A DNA stretch of 26,617 nucleotides from JBGOUV01 sp041477815 (GTDB lineage Bacteria; Acidobacteriota; Terriglobia; Bryobacterales; JACQDG01): NCBI GenBank assembly GCA_041477815.1, contig JBGOUV010000040.1, positions 1 through 26,617 of the forward strand, in the 5' to 3' direction. The position numbers and the translations under genes are program-made. The notes under the pieces are model-generated. The model did no database searches, was not told where the DNA came from, and saw only the letters and a program-made list of their open reading frames with translations. Shown here one piece after another: positions 7,256-14,847 of this stretch (within the stretch, counting starts at the first letter, position 1; every line of letters begins with the position of its first letter).

Positions 7256-9874
7256 ATGGGTCTGACTCCCGGAACCCGCGTAGGGCCTTACGAAATCGTG
7301 CAGCCGCTGGGCGCCGGCGGCATGGGGGAAGTGTACCGCGCCCGCGACAGCAAGCTCGACCGCGACGTGGCCCTCAAAGTCCTGCCGCCCGCCTTCGCCC
7401 GGGACCCCGAGCGGCTGGCCCGCTTCGAGCGCGAGGCCCGCGTGCTCGCCTCGCTGAACCATCCCAACATCGCCGCCATCTACGGATTCGAGCAGGTGGA
7501 CGGCCTTCCGGTCCTGGTGCTGGAACTGGCGCCCGGCGAAAACCTCCGCTGCCCGCTCCCCCTCGCCGAGGCCCTCGCCATCGCGCGCCAGATTGCCGAA
7601 GCCCTCGAAGCGGCCCACGAGAAGGGAATCGTCCACCGCGACCTGAAGCCCGCCAACATCAAGATCAGCGCCGAGGGCAAGGTAAAGGTCCTGGACTTCG
7701 GGCTGGCCAAGGCGCTCTCGGACGAGACCGCCGGCGGCGATCCGGCCCGCTCGCCCACCCTCACCGCCGGCACCCGCGACGGCGTCATTCTGGGTACTGC
7801 CGCGTATATGTCGCCGGAGCAGGCGCGCGGCAGACCCCTCGACCGCCGCACCGACATCTGGTCGTTCGGCTGCGTGCTCTACGAGATGCTGGCCGGGCGT
7901 TCGCCCCTCTACGCCGATACCCTGACCGACGTCCTGGCCGCCATCGTCAGCCGCGAGCCCGACTGGCAAGCCCTGCCCCCCGCCACACCCGCCAATATCC
8001 GGACCCTGCTGCGGCGGTGTCTCCAGAAAGATGTGCAGCAGCGTCTCCGCGACGCCGCCGACGCGCGCCTCGAGATCGAGGAAGCGATGCGCGGCGCTCC
8101 GGCCGTGGAGGCCGCTGCTCCCAGTCGTCCCCCGCGGACCCGCCCTCGCTGGACGTGGGCCGCCGCGGGCCTGGTGGCGGGCGCCCTGGTCGCCGGCCTC
8201 GCCGTGTGGAATCTGAAACCAGCTCCGCTCGCGCACAGCCGCGCCCACCTGGCCATCCCCCTCCCGCCGTCGCAGCCGCTGGAAACCGCCAATGCGAGCT
8301 CTGTGCTGGCCCTTTCACCCGACGGCGCCAGCCTAGTCTACGTGGGCCGCTCGGGAGCTACCTCGCAGCTCTTCCTGCGTCCCCTGGATCGGTTCGAGTC
8401 CCAACCCATCGCCGGCGCCGAGGACGCCTACGGCCCCGTCTTCTCCCCCGATGGCCAATGGGTAGCGTTCTTCGCCGCCGGCAAGCTCAAGAAGGTCGCG
8501 GTTGCCGGAGGCCCGGTGACGACTCTGGCCGAGGCTCCCAACGGTTTTGGGGCGAGCTGGGGCCCCGATGACACCATCGTTTTTTGCCCGGACGGCTGGG
8601 GACTGGGCCTGTGGCGCGTGCCCGCCGGCGGGGGCAAGGCCGAGGTCCTCACCAAACCCGATCCGAAAGCGGGGGAGAGCAGGCACGCCCTGCCCCACCA
8701 TCTCCCCGGCGGTGACGTAATCCTGTTTGCTTCTTTCAAAGGCCCGAGCCCGGACAACGCGGCCCTGGAGGCGCTTACCCTCCGGACCGGCCAGCGTCGC
8801 GTTCTGGTCCAGGGCGCCACTCAGGGTCGATATCTGCCGCCGGGACGTCTGGTGTACGCCCGCGGCGGCGCCCTGCTGGCCGCTCCTTTCGACCGCGCCA
8901 AGCTGGCCGTCACCGGCCCCGCTCTCCCGGTCCTGGAGCGCGTCCTCAGCTCCGACGGCGGAGCGGCCCACTTCGCCGTCGGCGGCGACGGCGCCATGGT
9001 CTACGTGCCCGCCACCTCCCTCCACGATGAGCGTTCCTTGCTCGCCGTGGACCGCACCGGCGTGGCCCGCCCGCTCACCGACGCCCGGCACCCTTACGAG
9101 GACATGGCCCTGTCCCCCGATGGACGCCGCCTGGCTCTCACGATCGAGGGCCCCTCCTGGAACATCTGGGTCCTGGAACTGGCGCGCAGTACCCTCACCC
9201 GCCTCACCCTGGAGCACGACAACCGCGACCCCCAGTGGACCCCCGACAGCAAGCGGGTGGTCTACGCCTCCTTCCGGAACGGCCGCTACGGCCTCTACTG
9301 GAAGCCGGCCGACGGCAGCGGCCCCGAGGAGCAACTCATTAGCAGCGAATACGCGCAGTTTCCCGCGTCCTGGTCTCCGGACGGCCGCGTTCTGGCGTTT
9401 AGTCAATGGAGTCCTGAGACCCAGGAGGACATCTGGCTGCTGCCGCGCCCCGAAGGCGCTCCGGGCAAGCCCCGGCCCCTGGTCGCCACCAAATTCAGTG
9501 ACAGCATGTCCACCTTTTCGCCGGACGGCAACTGGCTGGCCTATGAATCCACCGAATCGGGCCGTCCGGAAGTGTACGTCCAGCCTTACCCCGGTCCGGG
9601 CGGGAGGGTGCAAGTATCCACCGAGGGCGGCGCGCGTCCCGTGTGGGCCGCGAACGGGCGCGAGTTGTTCTATCGCAGTGGCGACAAGATGATGGCGGTC
9701 CCGATCGAGAGGAAGCCCTCCTTAAAAGCCGGCAGCCCCCGCGCGTTGTTCCAGGGCCGCTACTGGTCCGCCGGCCACGACTACGACATCAGCCCCGCCG
9801 GCGACCGCTTCTACCTGATCCAGGAAGGCCCCGCACCCACCGAGATCCGCGTCATCCAGAATTGGTTACGCTAG
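7256..9874 (+). CDS. Membrane Ser/Thr protein kinase with TolB/PD40 beta-propeller sensor (PK1)
   Basis: The protein has 872 residues. The Hanks-type kinase domain spans about 10-275: glycine loop LGAGGMGEVY (18-27), ATP lysine VALK (Lys41), catalytic loop HRDLKPANI (Asp129), DFG at 147-149, and GTAAYMSPEQARG. A proline/arginine linker leads to one membrane helix, WTWAAAGLVAGALVAGLAVW (about 298-317). The rest is a PD40/TolB-type propeller with recurring ALSPDGASLVYVG, VFSPDGQWVAFFA, SWSPDGRVLAFSQW and TFSPDGNWLAYESTESGRP blades. Topology would put the kinase inside and the propeller outside, acting as a sensor. The segment after Glu90 (APGENLRCPLPLAEAL) is a few residues shorter than usual. 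The gene follows the MOSC gene by 5 bp. Its 3' end overlaps the convergent toxin chimera by 9 bp. PK1 and PK2 are clear paralogues. Confidence 0.93.
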   Translation: MGLTPGTRVGPYEIVQPLGAGGMGEVYRARDSKLDRDVALKVLPPAFARDPERLARFEREARVLASLNHPNIAAIYGFEQVDGLPVLVLELAPGENLRCPLPLAEALAIARQIAEALEAAHEKGIVHRDLKPANIKISAEGKVKVLDFGLAKALSDETAGGDPARSPTLTAGTRDGVILGTAAYMSPEQARGRPLDRRTDIWSFGCVLYEMLAGRSPLYADTLTDVLAAIVSREPDWQALPPATPANIRTLLRRCLQKDVQQRLRDAADARLEIEEAMRGAPAVEAAAPSRPPRTRPRWTWAAAGLVAGALVAGLAVWNLKPAPLAHSRAHLAIPLPPSQPLETANASSVLALSPDGASLVYVGRSGATSQLFLRPLDRFESQPIAGAEDAYGPVFSPDGQWVAFFAAGKLKKVAVAGGPVTTLAEAPNGFGASWGPDDTIVFCPDGWGLGLWRVPAGGGKAEVLTKPDPKAGESRHALPHHLPGGDVILFASFKGPSPDNAALEALTLRTGQRRVLVQGATQGRYLPPGRLVYARGGALLAAPFDRAKLAVTGPALPVLERVLSSDGGAAHFAVGGDGAMVYVPATSLHDERSLLAVDRTGVARPLTDARHPYEDMALSPDGRRLALTIEGPSWNIWVLELARSTLTRLTLEHDNRDPQWTPDSKRVVYASFRNGRYGLYWKPADGSGPEEQLISSEYAQFPASWSPDGRVLAFSQWSPETQEDIWLLPRPEGAPGKPRPLVATKFSDSMSTFSPDGNWLAYESTESGRPEVYVQPYPGPGGRVQVSTEGGARPVWAANGRELFYRSGDKMMAVPIERKPSLKAGSPRALFQGRYWSAGHDYDISPAGDRFYLIQEGPAPTEIRVIQNWLR

Positions 9875-10390
9875 GACCTTGAGAGGAAGCCTGCGCCAGC
9901 GGAGGCCGCGGACCGTGACGGTCACGGCAATGCCACTTGCAAGGTCGGGACCGACCTGATCCAGAGCGCCGAGCACGAGACGAGCGGTTTCTTCGGCGTG
10001 GAGGGACTGGAACCGCAGCAAGACGACAGATGGCCCGCTGGAGCCTGTCTCCGCAAGCAACTGGTGAAAGTCCAGGTCGAGTGTGATGCAGGCGCGGCCG
10101 TCGGCTTGTGCCCTGTCCAGAACGGCACGATCCTCGGCCGCTTGTAGGCCAGCTTCTTTGGCGTGAATGGCGTCAACCCCGTTGGATCGGAGAATACTGG
10201 CGGCGCGCAAGGGCAGACTCTCGTCGAGTAGAACAAGTTGGCTCGCCAAGAGTGACTTGCCGATCTTCTGAGGGCCACTGATAAGCATCGCGCCCCCCTT
10301 GTCCAACAAGCCGCCGCCGAGCAGAAAATTGCCCTGCGGTAATTGCCTGTCAAGAAGTTCTCGTACGCTGAATGCCGCGAACCTGCTCAT
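9866..10390 (-). CDS. Chimeric ORF: N-terminal fragment of AAA ATPase fused to DUF5615 PIN-like toxin
   Basis: The 174-residue product has two unrelated parts. Residues 1-53 match the start of an AAA_25/RepA-like ATPase: NFLLGGGLLDKGGAMLISG followed by the Walker A GPQKIGKS (39-46). It ends right after the Walker A helix, with no Walker B. From residue 54 the text is a whole DUF5615 (PIN-like nuclease) domain: VLLDESLPLRAASILRSNG, then AAEDRAVLDRAQADGR, ITLDLDFHQLLAE and a C-terminal beta strand. The acidic residues Asp56, Glu86 or Asp87, Asp105 and Asp107 are retained. The ATG overlaps the stop of the upstream HTH frame (ATGA), the arrangement expected for an original HTH-ATPase operon. A TTG at codon 48 could alternatively start a nearly pure toxin. 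Its usual antitoxin partner type, DUF433, is encoded at 11850-12092 rather than directly upstream. The 3' end overlaps PK1. Confidence 0.7.
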   Translation of the reverse strand: MSRFAAFSVRELLDRQLPQGNFLLGGGLLDKGGAMLISGPQKIGKSLLASQLVLLDESLPLRAASILRSNGVDAIHAKEAGLQAAEDRAVLDRAQADGRACITLDLDFHQLLAETGSSGPSVVLLRFQSLHAEETARLVLGALDQVGPDLASGIAVTVTVRGLRWRRLPLKVLA

Positions 10391-10576
10391 CGCGCACCCC
10401 CTGCGACCCGCTGAGCGCCCAGAAACGCCACCAGGTCCAATTGGTGGTACCGCACCAGTCGCCCCAGAAGGCAATACGCTGGGCCTTGGCCCAACAGTCG
10501 CCAGCGCCGCATCGCGGCCACGGAGCAGTTCAAACTGACCTGCCTGCCTTTCGTTGAGTAGAGATTGAATGTCCAT
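10387..10576 (-). pseudogene. Frameshifted excisionase-type helix-turn-helix gene
   Basis: From the ATG at 10576 the first frame reads MDIQSLLNERQAGQ, the start of an HTH_17/excisionase-like domain. The continuation lies in the next frame: LNCSVAAMRRWRLLGQG, PAYCLLGRLVRYHQLDL, VAFLGAQRVAGGAR, stop. Joined, the two give a normal approximately 64-residue MerR/Xis-type DNA-binding protein. The 190-bp span is not a multiple of three. Two bases appear to be missing near the TTT at about 10534, where the family would have a residue pair such as Phe-Leu. Its TGA overlaps the ATG of the ATPase fragment, as in HTH-ATPase pairs of mobile elements. Sequencing error cannot be excluded, but the downstream gene is also damaged, which favours a true relic. 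Confidence 0.72.
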
Positions 10577-10988
10577 CGTCTGTGTTCCGTTTCCGAGCAG
10601 ATTCTCTAACGCGACTAGGTGTCGCCCGGAATTGACTGCTCCAAAAACTCTTCCGCCAAGCAAGAAGCACACTTCGACCAACCAACTTCTGCCGGAAAGG
10701 GAAACACAAGATTGGGAAGGAAAGCTACGGATGGTGATAGGGATCGTCTATTCTACCCAAGGGATTCTCCTTCTATACTATCTATAGAACCCTGTACTCT
10801 AGCTACTAGGATAGAACAAACACTTACTTCGCTACGACGCACCAAAGCTATACAATTCAGCAACAGGGCAACGGGCCGTGACGCCACGATTGGGCCGGGC
10901 TGCGGGGACCTCGGTTCCACGACAACCAACGTCGATCCTTTCTTAGCATACCGCATTAAGCGGCGATGTCAATAGCAGTTAGCAATGC
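10577..10988. other. 412-bp intergenic region without a supported gene, visibly richer in A/T
   Basis: This stretch lies between the zinc-ribbon membrane gene and the HTH relic. Short frames in it show no family likeness and no coding bias. It contains a palindrome at 10771-10789 and a small hairpin, CCGC-ATTAA-GCGG (10951-10963), just downstream of the zinc-ribbon gene. That hairpin lacks a T-tract. The base composition differs from the surrounding core genes, which supports a foreign origin of the patch. Confidence 0.6.
10771..10789. promoter_or_regulatory. Operator-like palindrome TTCTATA-N5-TATAGAA
   Basis: Perfect 7-bp inverted arms separated by CTATC lie about 195 bp upstream of the HTH relic's start. 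An HTH regulator often binds such a site near its own gene, but no binding can be shown from sequence alone. Confidence 0.4.
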
Positions 10989-11801
10989 CTAGCTGCCGAT
11001 GACTGACAGTGCCCACTTCGCAAACGCTACGAGGAAGAAAACTGCTATACCCAGTGGTAGTATCACCAAGCCAGCTATCAACAATAACGTGACGAGCAGC
11101 GGGTTCTTTGGGTCCAGAATGCCTCGAAAGATGCTTCGTAGATCGCTCCAGAAGTCTGAACTGAACAGGCTTGCCAGTATACCGAGAGCCAGCATCCCGC
11201 CGAAACCCACCACCACGATAGGTCCCAGCCAACGCTCTGTCTGCCCCGGGCCTAGCAGCAGGCCGGAAAGCACGAGGAGAGCACAGAGGCCGAAGACGGT
11301 AAGGCCAACCTTCATTTCTTGGGATAGCGGCGTTCGAGTCCGGCTGCGATGGGGAGCCGCCCCACCCGTGCTGTCCTTGACAGTGCTAGTTCGTGACAGG
11401 CCCTCAGGTGTGCTGGGCGCTAAGCTCGTTGCACACTGGTGGCAGAACTTGAAGCTCGGATCGTTCTGTGCCCCGCATTTGGTGCAATGCAGCGCGAATG
11501 CTTGGCTCTCCGCCCTAGTAAGACTATGACCACACTCGCAGCGTGTCGCGGTCGGGAAATTCTCTAGGCCGCATTGGGGACATTCTACCGACCCGTGCCC
11601 TCCCCGCCTGCCTTCGGCGACGCCCTTATGGGCGTGCCCTGACTGCTGCGCACCACACCGACCACAATAGAAATCCCAATCGTTTAGGACGCGCCCGCAC
11701 GTGGTACAGAACACTTGAACTTGCTTCGGCGCAAAGTTGTAGCCGCAGTCGCACCAGAGCGCGGTTGGCGGATTCTCTAGGTCGCAGAGAGGACATTTCA
11801 T
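10989..11801 (-). CDS. Zinc-ribbon membrane protein with four CxxC/CxCG knuckle pairs and three TM helices
   Basis: The 270-residue protein contains four zinc-ribbon units in its first 130 residues. They are CPLC...CDCG, CTTC...CGRC, CPQC...CECG and CTKC...CHQC, with units 1 and 3 nearly duplicates (MKCPLCDLENPPTALWCDCG versus VECPQCGLENFPTATRCECG). A Ser/Thr/Arg-rich linker follows. The C-terminal half has three hydrophobic helices: VGLTVFGLCALLVLSGLLLG, GPIVVVGFGGMLALGILAS, and a long one around LLVTLLLIAGLVILPLGIA. It is therefore a membrane protein with a metal-binding, presumably cytoplasmic, head. No catalytic motif was seen and function is unknown. It lies 48 bp after the DUF433 gene on the same strand, within the A/T-richer accessory patch. 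Base composition is less G/C-biased than in the flanking genes. Confidence 0.8.
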   Translation of the reverse strand: MKCPLCDLENPPTALWCDCGYNFAPKQVQVFCTTCGRVLNDWDFYCGRCGAQQSGHAHKGVAEGRRGGHGSVECPQCGLENFPTATRCECGHSLTRAESQAFALHCTKCGAQNDPSFKFCHQCATSLAPSTPEGLSRTSTVKDSTGGAAPHRSRTRTPLSQEMKVGLTVFGLCALLVLSGLLLGPGQTERWLGPIVVVGFGGMLALGILASLFSSDFWSDLRSIFRGILDPKNPLLVTLLLIAGLVILPLGIAVFFLVAFAKWALSVIGS

Positions 11802-11849
11802 CCGAGGGCTCGCTCTCCACCATAATAGATCCTTTCAAACCTCGATTGA

Positions 11850-12092
11850 TCAGGAAACGAGGTCGAGGATCTCGATGTGGTCGTCCAGGCTCGCAGCGGC
11901 GAAAGCGAGGGCCTGCTTCAGGTCCTCTTCCTCCAGATCGGGATAATCGAGGAACAACTCGGCGCGGTCGGGGTAGGTAGCGACGAGATGCAATACGCGA
12001 CGGACGGTCAGGCGGAGGCCGCGGACACACGGCTGCCCCCCCATCTTGCCGGGCTCGATGGTGATGCGGTCGAAGGGGGGCTTCAGGGTCAT
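11850..12092 (-). CDS. DUF433 family protein (VapB-like antitoxin)
   Basis: This 80-residue protein matches DUF433, a small HTH-type family commonly paired as antitoxin with DUF5615 PIN-like toxins. Seen are FDRITIEPGKMGGQPCVRG, the DUF433 hallmark (Pro-x-x-x-Gly-Gly-x-Pro-x-hydrophobic-Arg-Gly), then RLTVRRVLHLVATYPDRAEL, LDYPDLEEEDLKQALAFAAA and a C-terminal segment DDHIEILDLVS. The ATG at 12092 is chosen because it directly precedes the conserved segment. No good Shine-Dalgarno is seen. The gene lies 50 bp after the glycosyltransferase stop on the same strand. No DUF5615 gene follows directly. The nearest one is the chimera whose toxin part begins about 1.6 kb downstream on the same strand. 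Confidence 0.85.
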   Translation of the reverse strand: MTLKPPFDRITIEPGKMGGQPCVRGLRLTVRRVLHLVATYPDRAELFLDYPDLEEEDLKQALAFAAASLDDHIEILDLVS

Positions 12093-12142
12093 GCTCAGAA
12101 TATTGTAACATTGCACCAAATGCTTCGACGAGTCGACTACCT

Positions 12143-13498
12143 CTAGAACCCCTCCCGCCTGTAAATCTTGGTCCCCTCCGTCCACGCCGCCAAGCGGTAC
12201 CCCACCAGCAGCGATGGCGGAATCTCCAGCCGCCCGTTGTACGGACCCAGTCCATCCACCACCACCGCCGGCTTCCGCGCCCCGAGCTCTCTCGACAACA
12301 GCCACCGGTGCCCCGCCACCCAGTCCGGACGAAACGCCTCCGACCGCTCCAGGTGCCGGTCCGCCAGCACCCCCGTCAGCGGCTGCGACTCCAGATACCG
12401 CGACGCCCCCAGCCGCCGCGCATAGTAGTAGATCTCGGGCCGGAACCCCCACACGAAGATCCGCTCCTCCGGTGCCGCCAGCCGCGCCACCACCGCCGCC
12501 GCCCGCCGGCTGTCCGCGTCCATCGCCGTATCGCGCGGCCGCGTCCGTCCGAACCGGATCGCCGGTATGGCCAGCAGCACCACTAACGCCGCTATCCACG
12601 CTCTCCGCTTCTCCACCAGCTCCGCCCAACCGATGCCGGCGGCCACGGCCAGCCCCGGCAACACCTGGAAGTAATACCTGGGAAAGAACCGCGCCCCCAG
12701 CACCACCGCCACCAAGCTCACCGCGACCCACACCACCGTCCGCCGCTCCCGCTTCGCCGCCATCCCCACCACCAGCGCCCCGTGAAATCCCATCCAGGCC
12801 AGCGTCCGCTCCACCCCCAGCCTCCAGGGATGCTCGCTGAACGCCGCCCCGGCGTACGCCGCCCCCCAGCGCCATACCTGCTCCCAGTATCCATCGAGCG
12901 ACCCGCACGCCACCAGGCCCGCCAGCCCCCCCAGCCAGAACCCGGCCAACAGCATCCGAACCTGTCCCAGGGCCAGCGCCCCCGCCACCGCCACCAGCAC
13001 GGCCTTGGTATTCAGATGAAACGCCAAGCCCGCCACCACCCCCGCCCACAGCGGACGCCCCGACGCCAGCAGCCAGAACGTCGCCAGATGCGGCAGCACC
13101 AGCAGCAGATCCGCCGCCAGCGGCACCGTCGCCGACGGCACGTAGAAGCACGTGAAGAACGCCAGAAAGAACGCTGTCCACCGCGCCGCCGGCTCCACGT
13201 CCAGACGCCGGACCAGTGAGTATCCGGTCACCACCACTGCCAATATGTAGAGGACACCGATCAGCCGCAGCCCATACCCGCTATAGCCCGCCAGCTTCAG
13301 GACTCCTACATAGAACCAGGCCAGCAGCGGCGGCTTGTCGAACCAGATGTCCCGGTACAGCGACCCGCCCCCCAGCATCTGCTGCGCCACCGCCAGCGGC
13401 AGCCCCTCCTCCGCCCACCGCACCTCGGTCTGAAACATACGACCGAACAGCACCAGGGCGACCAGCGCCAGCCAGAACCGCAGGCGTTCCTCTCTCAT
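12143..13498 (-). CDS. GT-C family (PMT/ArnT-like) integral membrane glycosyltransferase
   Basis: The 451-residue protein is almost entirely hydrophobic, with roughly ten predicted membrane helices. Its first large loop carries FQTEVRWAEEGLPLAVAQQM and LYRDIWFDKPPLLAWFYVG, a typical GT39/GT-C pattern with an acidic residue and the DKPP motif. Members transfer a sugar from a polyprenyl-phosphate carrier to protein or lipid on the periplasmic side. The C-terminal soluble part (from about residue 340) contains ERIFVWGFRPEIYYYARRLG and ends in TKIYRREGF, as in the bacterial dolichyl-phosphate-mannose mannosyltransferase-like group. The start ATG overlaps the xseA TGA (ATGA), so translation is probably coupled. 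Donor and acceptor cannot be told from the sequence. Confidence 0.85.
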   Translation of the reverse strand: MREERLRFWLALVALVLFGRMFQTEVRWAEEGLPLAVAQQMLGGGSLYRDIWFDKPPLLAWFYVGVLKLAGYSGYGLRLIGVLYILAVVVTGYSLVRRLDVEPAARWTAFFLAFFTCFYVPSATVPLAADLLLVLPHLATFWLLASGRPLWAGVVAGLAFHLNTKAVLVAVAGALALGQVRMLLAGFWLGGLAGLVACGSLDGYWEQVWRWGAAYAGAAFSEHPWRLGVERTLAWMGFHGALVVGMAAKRERRTVVWVAVSLVAVVLGARFFPRYYFQVLPGLAVAAGIGWAELVEKRRAWIAALVVLLAIPAIRFGRTRPRDTAMDADSRRAAAVVARLAAPEERIFVWGFRPEIYYYARRLGASRYLESQPLTGVLADRHLERSEAFRPDWVAGHRWLLSRELGARKPAVVVDGLGPYNGRLEIPPSLLVGYRLAAWTEGTKIYRREGF

Positions 13499-14847
13499 TC
13501 CACTTCGCGCACGTCGACGCCCAGTCGCCCGGCGGCCAGCCGCACCCGCAGCCGCTGGCCCGGCCGCGTTTGCTTCGACCGCCGCACCAGTCCTCCGCGC
13601 TCATCCTGGACGATGGCGTACCCCCGCTCCAGCACCCCCAGCGGACTAAGCTGCCCAAGCTGCGCCGCCAGCGACTCGACCCGCCCCCGCAGCCGCTCCA
13701 AACGCCGCGGGGTCGCTGCCTCCAGCCGCCCCGCCAACCCCTCCACGCGCCCCGCTAGCCTTTGCAGCCGCCTTTGCATGCCCGGCTCCAGTGCCCCGGC
13801 CAGCCGCATCCACCGCTCGCGCTGCGCCGCCAGCCGTACCCGCGGATCCTGCCCCCGCACCCGTGCCGCCACCAACGCCAGCCGCCGCTCCCACCCCAGC
13901 AGCCGCCGCCGCATCCGCTCCCGCAGCCGGACCTCCACGTCGTCGATCCTCTGCGCCGCCAGCATCACCCGATACTGCAACGCCCTACCCAGCCTCTCCT
14001 CCAGCCCCTCCACCTGCTCGACGAACTGCGCCCGCGGCCGCACCGCCAGCTCGGCCGCCGCCGACGGCGTCGGCGCCCGCAGGTCGGACACGAAGTCCGC
14101 GATGGTGAAGTCCGTCTCGTGCCCCACCGCCGAGATCACCGGCATCGCGCATCCCGCGATCGCCCGCGCGACCTTCTCATCGTTGAACGGCCATAGGTCT
14201 TCCAGCGACCCTCCCCCGCGCCCCACGATCACCAGTTGCGCCCAACCGCTCCGGCTGAAGTACTCGATGGCCTCACAGATATCCCCCGCCGCCTCCTCTC
14301 CCTGCACCCGCACCGGATAGAGGCGCAGGTGCAATCCCGGAAACCGCCTCGTCAGGATGCGCACCATGTCCGCGATCACCGCCCCGCGCGGCGACGTCAC
14401 CATTCCGATCCGCCGCGGCAGCAGCGGCAGCGGACGCTTCCGCGCCGCGTCGAACAACCCCTCCGCCGCCAGCTTCTTCTTCAACTGTTCGAACGCGACC
14501 TGCAAGGCGCCCGCCCCCCTCGCCTCCAGGTGCTCCACCACCATCTGATACTCGCCCCGCACCTCGTAAACCGTGATTTTCCCCCGCGCCAGCACCGCCA
14601 GCCCGTCGTCCGGCCGGAACTTCAGGTAGCGCGCGCTCATCTTGAACAGCACGCACTTCAACTGCGCCGCCGCGTCCTTCAACGTGAAGTAGTAATGACC
14701 ACTGGGAGCCAGGCGGAGGTTGGAGATTTCGCCGTCCACCCAGACGTCGAGGAACTCCTGCTCCAGGTACTCGCGGATGGCGGCGTTGATCTCGCTCACC
14801 GTCCAGGTCTTCCGCTCGGGCAGGAAGTTGAGGCTAAACTGGGTCAT
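13495..14847 (-). CDS. xseA: Exodeoxyribonuclease VII large subunit
   Basis: This 450-residue protein is XseA, the large subunit of exonuclease VII, which degrades single-stranded DNA to oligonucleotides with the small subunit XseB. The N-terminal OB-fold contains WTVSEINAAIREYLEQEF, VWVDGEISNLRLAPSGHYYF and FKMSARYLKFRPDDG. The catalytic domain has LLPRRIGMVTSPRGAVIADM, VIVGRGGGSLEDLWPFNDE, and ISAVGHETDFTIADFVSD followed by RAPTPSAAAELAVP-like text (RAPTPSAAAELAV). A long arginine-rich coiled-coil stalk follows, then a C-terminal segment with LGVLERGYAIVQDE. Length is normal. The ATG at 14847 gives the usual N-terminus; another ATG five codons upstream (14862) is possible. No xseB is visible in the window. 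Its start codon overlaps the start of the divergent phosphotriesterase gene. Confidence 0.95.
   Translation of the reverse strand: MTQFSLNFLPERKTWTVSEINAAIREYLEQEFLDVWVDGEISNLRLAPSGHYYFTLKDAAAQLKCVLFKMSARYLKFRPDDGLAVLARGKITVYEVRGEYQMVVEHLEARGAGALQVAFEQLKKKLAAEGLFDAARKRPLPLLPRRIGMVTSPRGAVIADMVRILTRRFPGLHLRLYPVRVQGEEAAGDICEAIEYFSRSGWAQLVIVGRGGGSLEDLWPFNDEKVARAIAGCAMPVISAVGHETDFTIADFVSDLRAPTPSAAAELAVRPRAQFVEQVEGLEERLGRALQYRVMLAAQRIDDVEVRLRERMRRRLLGWERRLALVAARVRGQDPRVRLAAQRERWMRLAGALEPGMQRRLQRLAGRVEGLAGRLEAATPRRLERLRGRVESLAAQLGQLSPLGVLERGYAIVQDERGGLVRRSKQTRPGQRLRVRLAAGRLGVDVREVE

Noticed and set aside
10753..10956. 67-codon minus-strand frame in the accessory intergenic region
   Set aside because: It shows no family likeness, no coding bias and no ribosome-binding site, and it lies across the palindrome and probable promoter region.
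12093..13181. Upstream extension of the DUF433 frame
   Set aside because: It is the antiparallel-frame shadow of the glycosyltransferase, Gly/Ala-rich and without domains.
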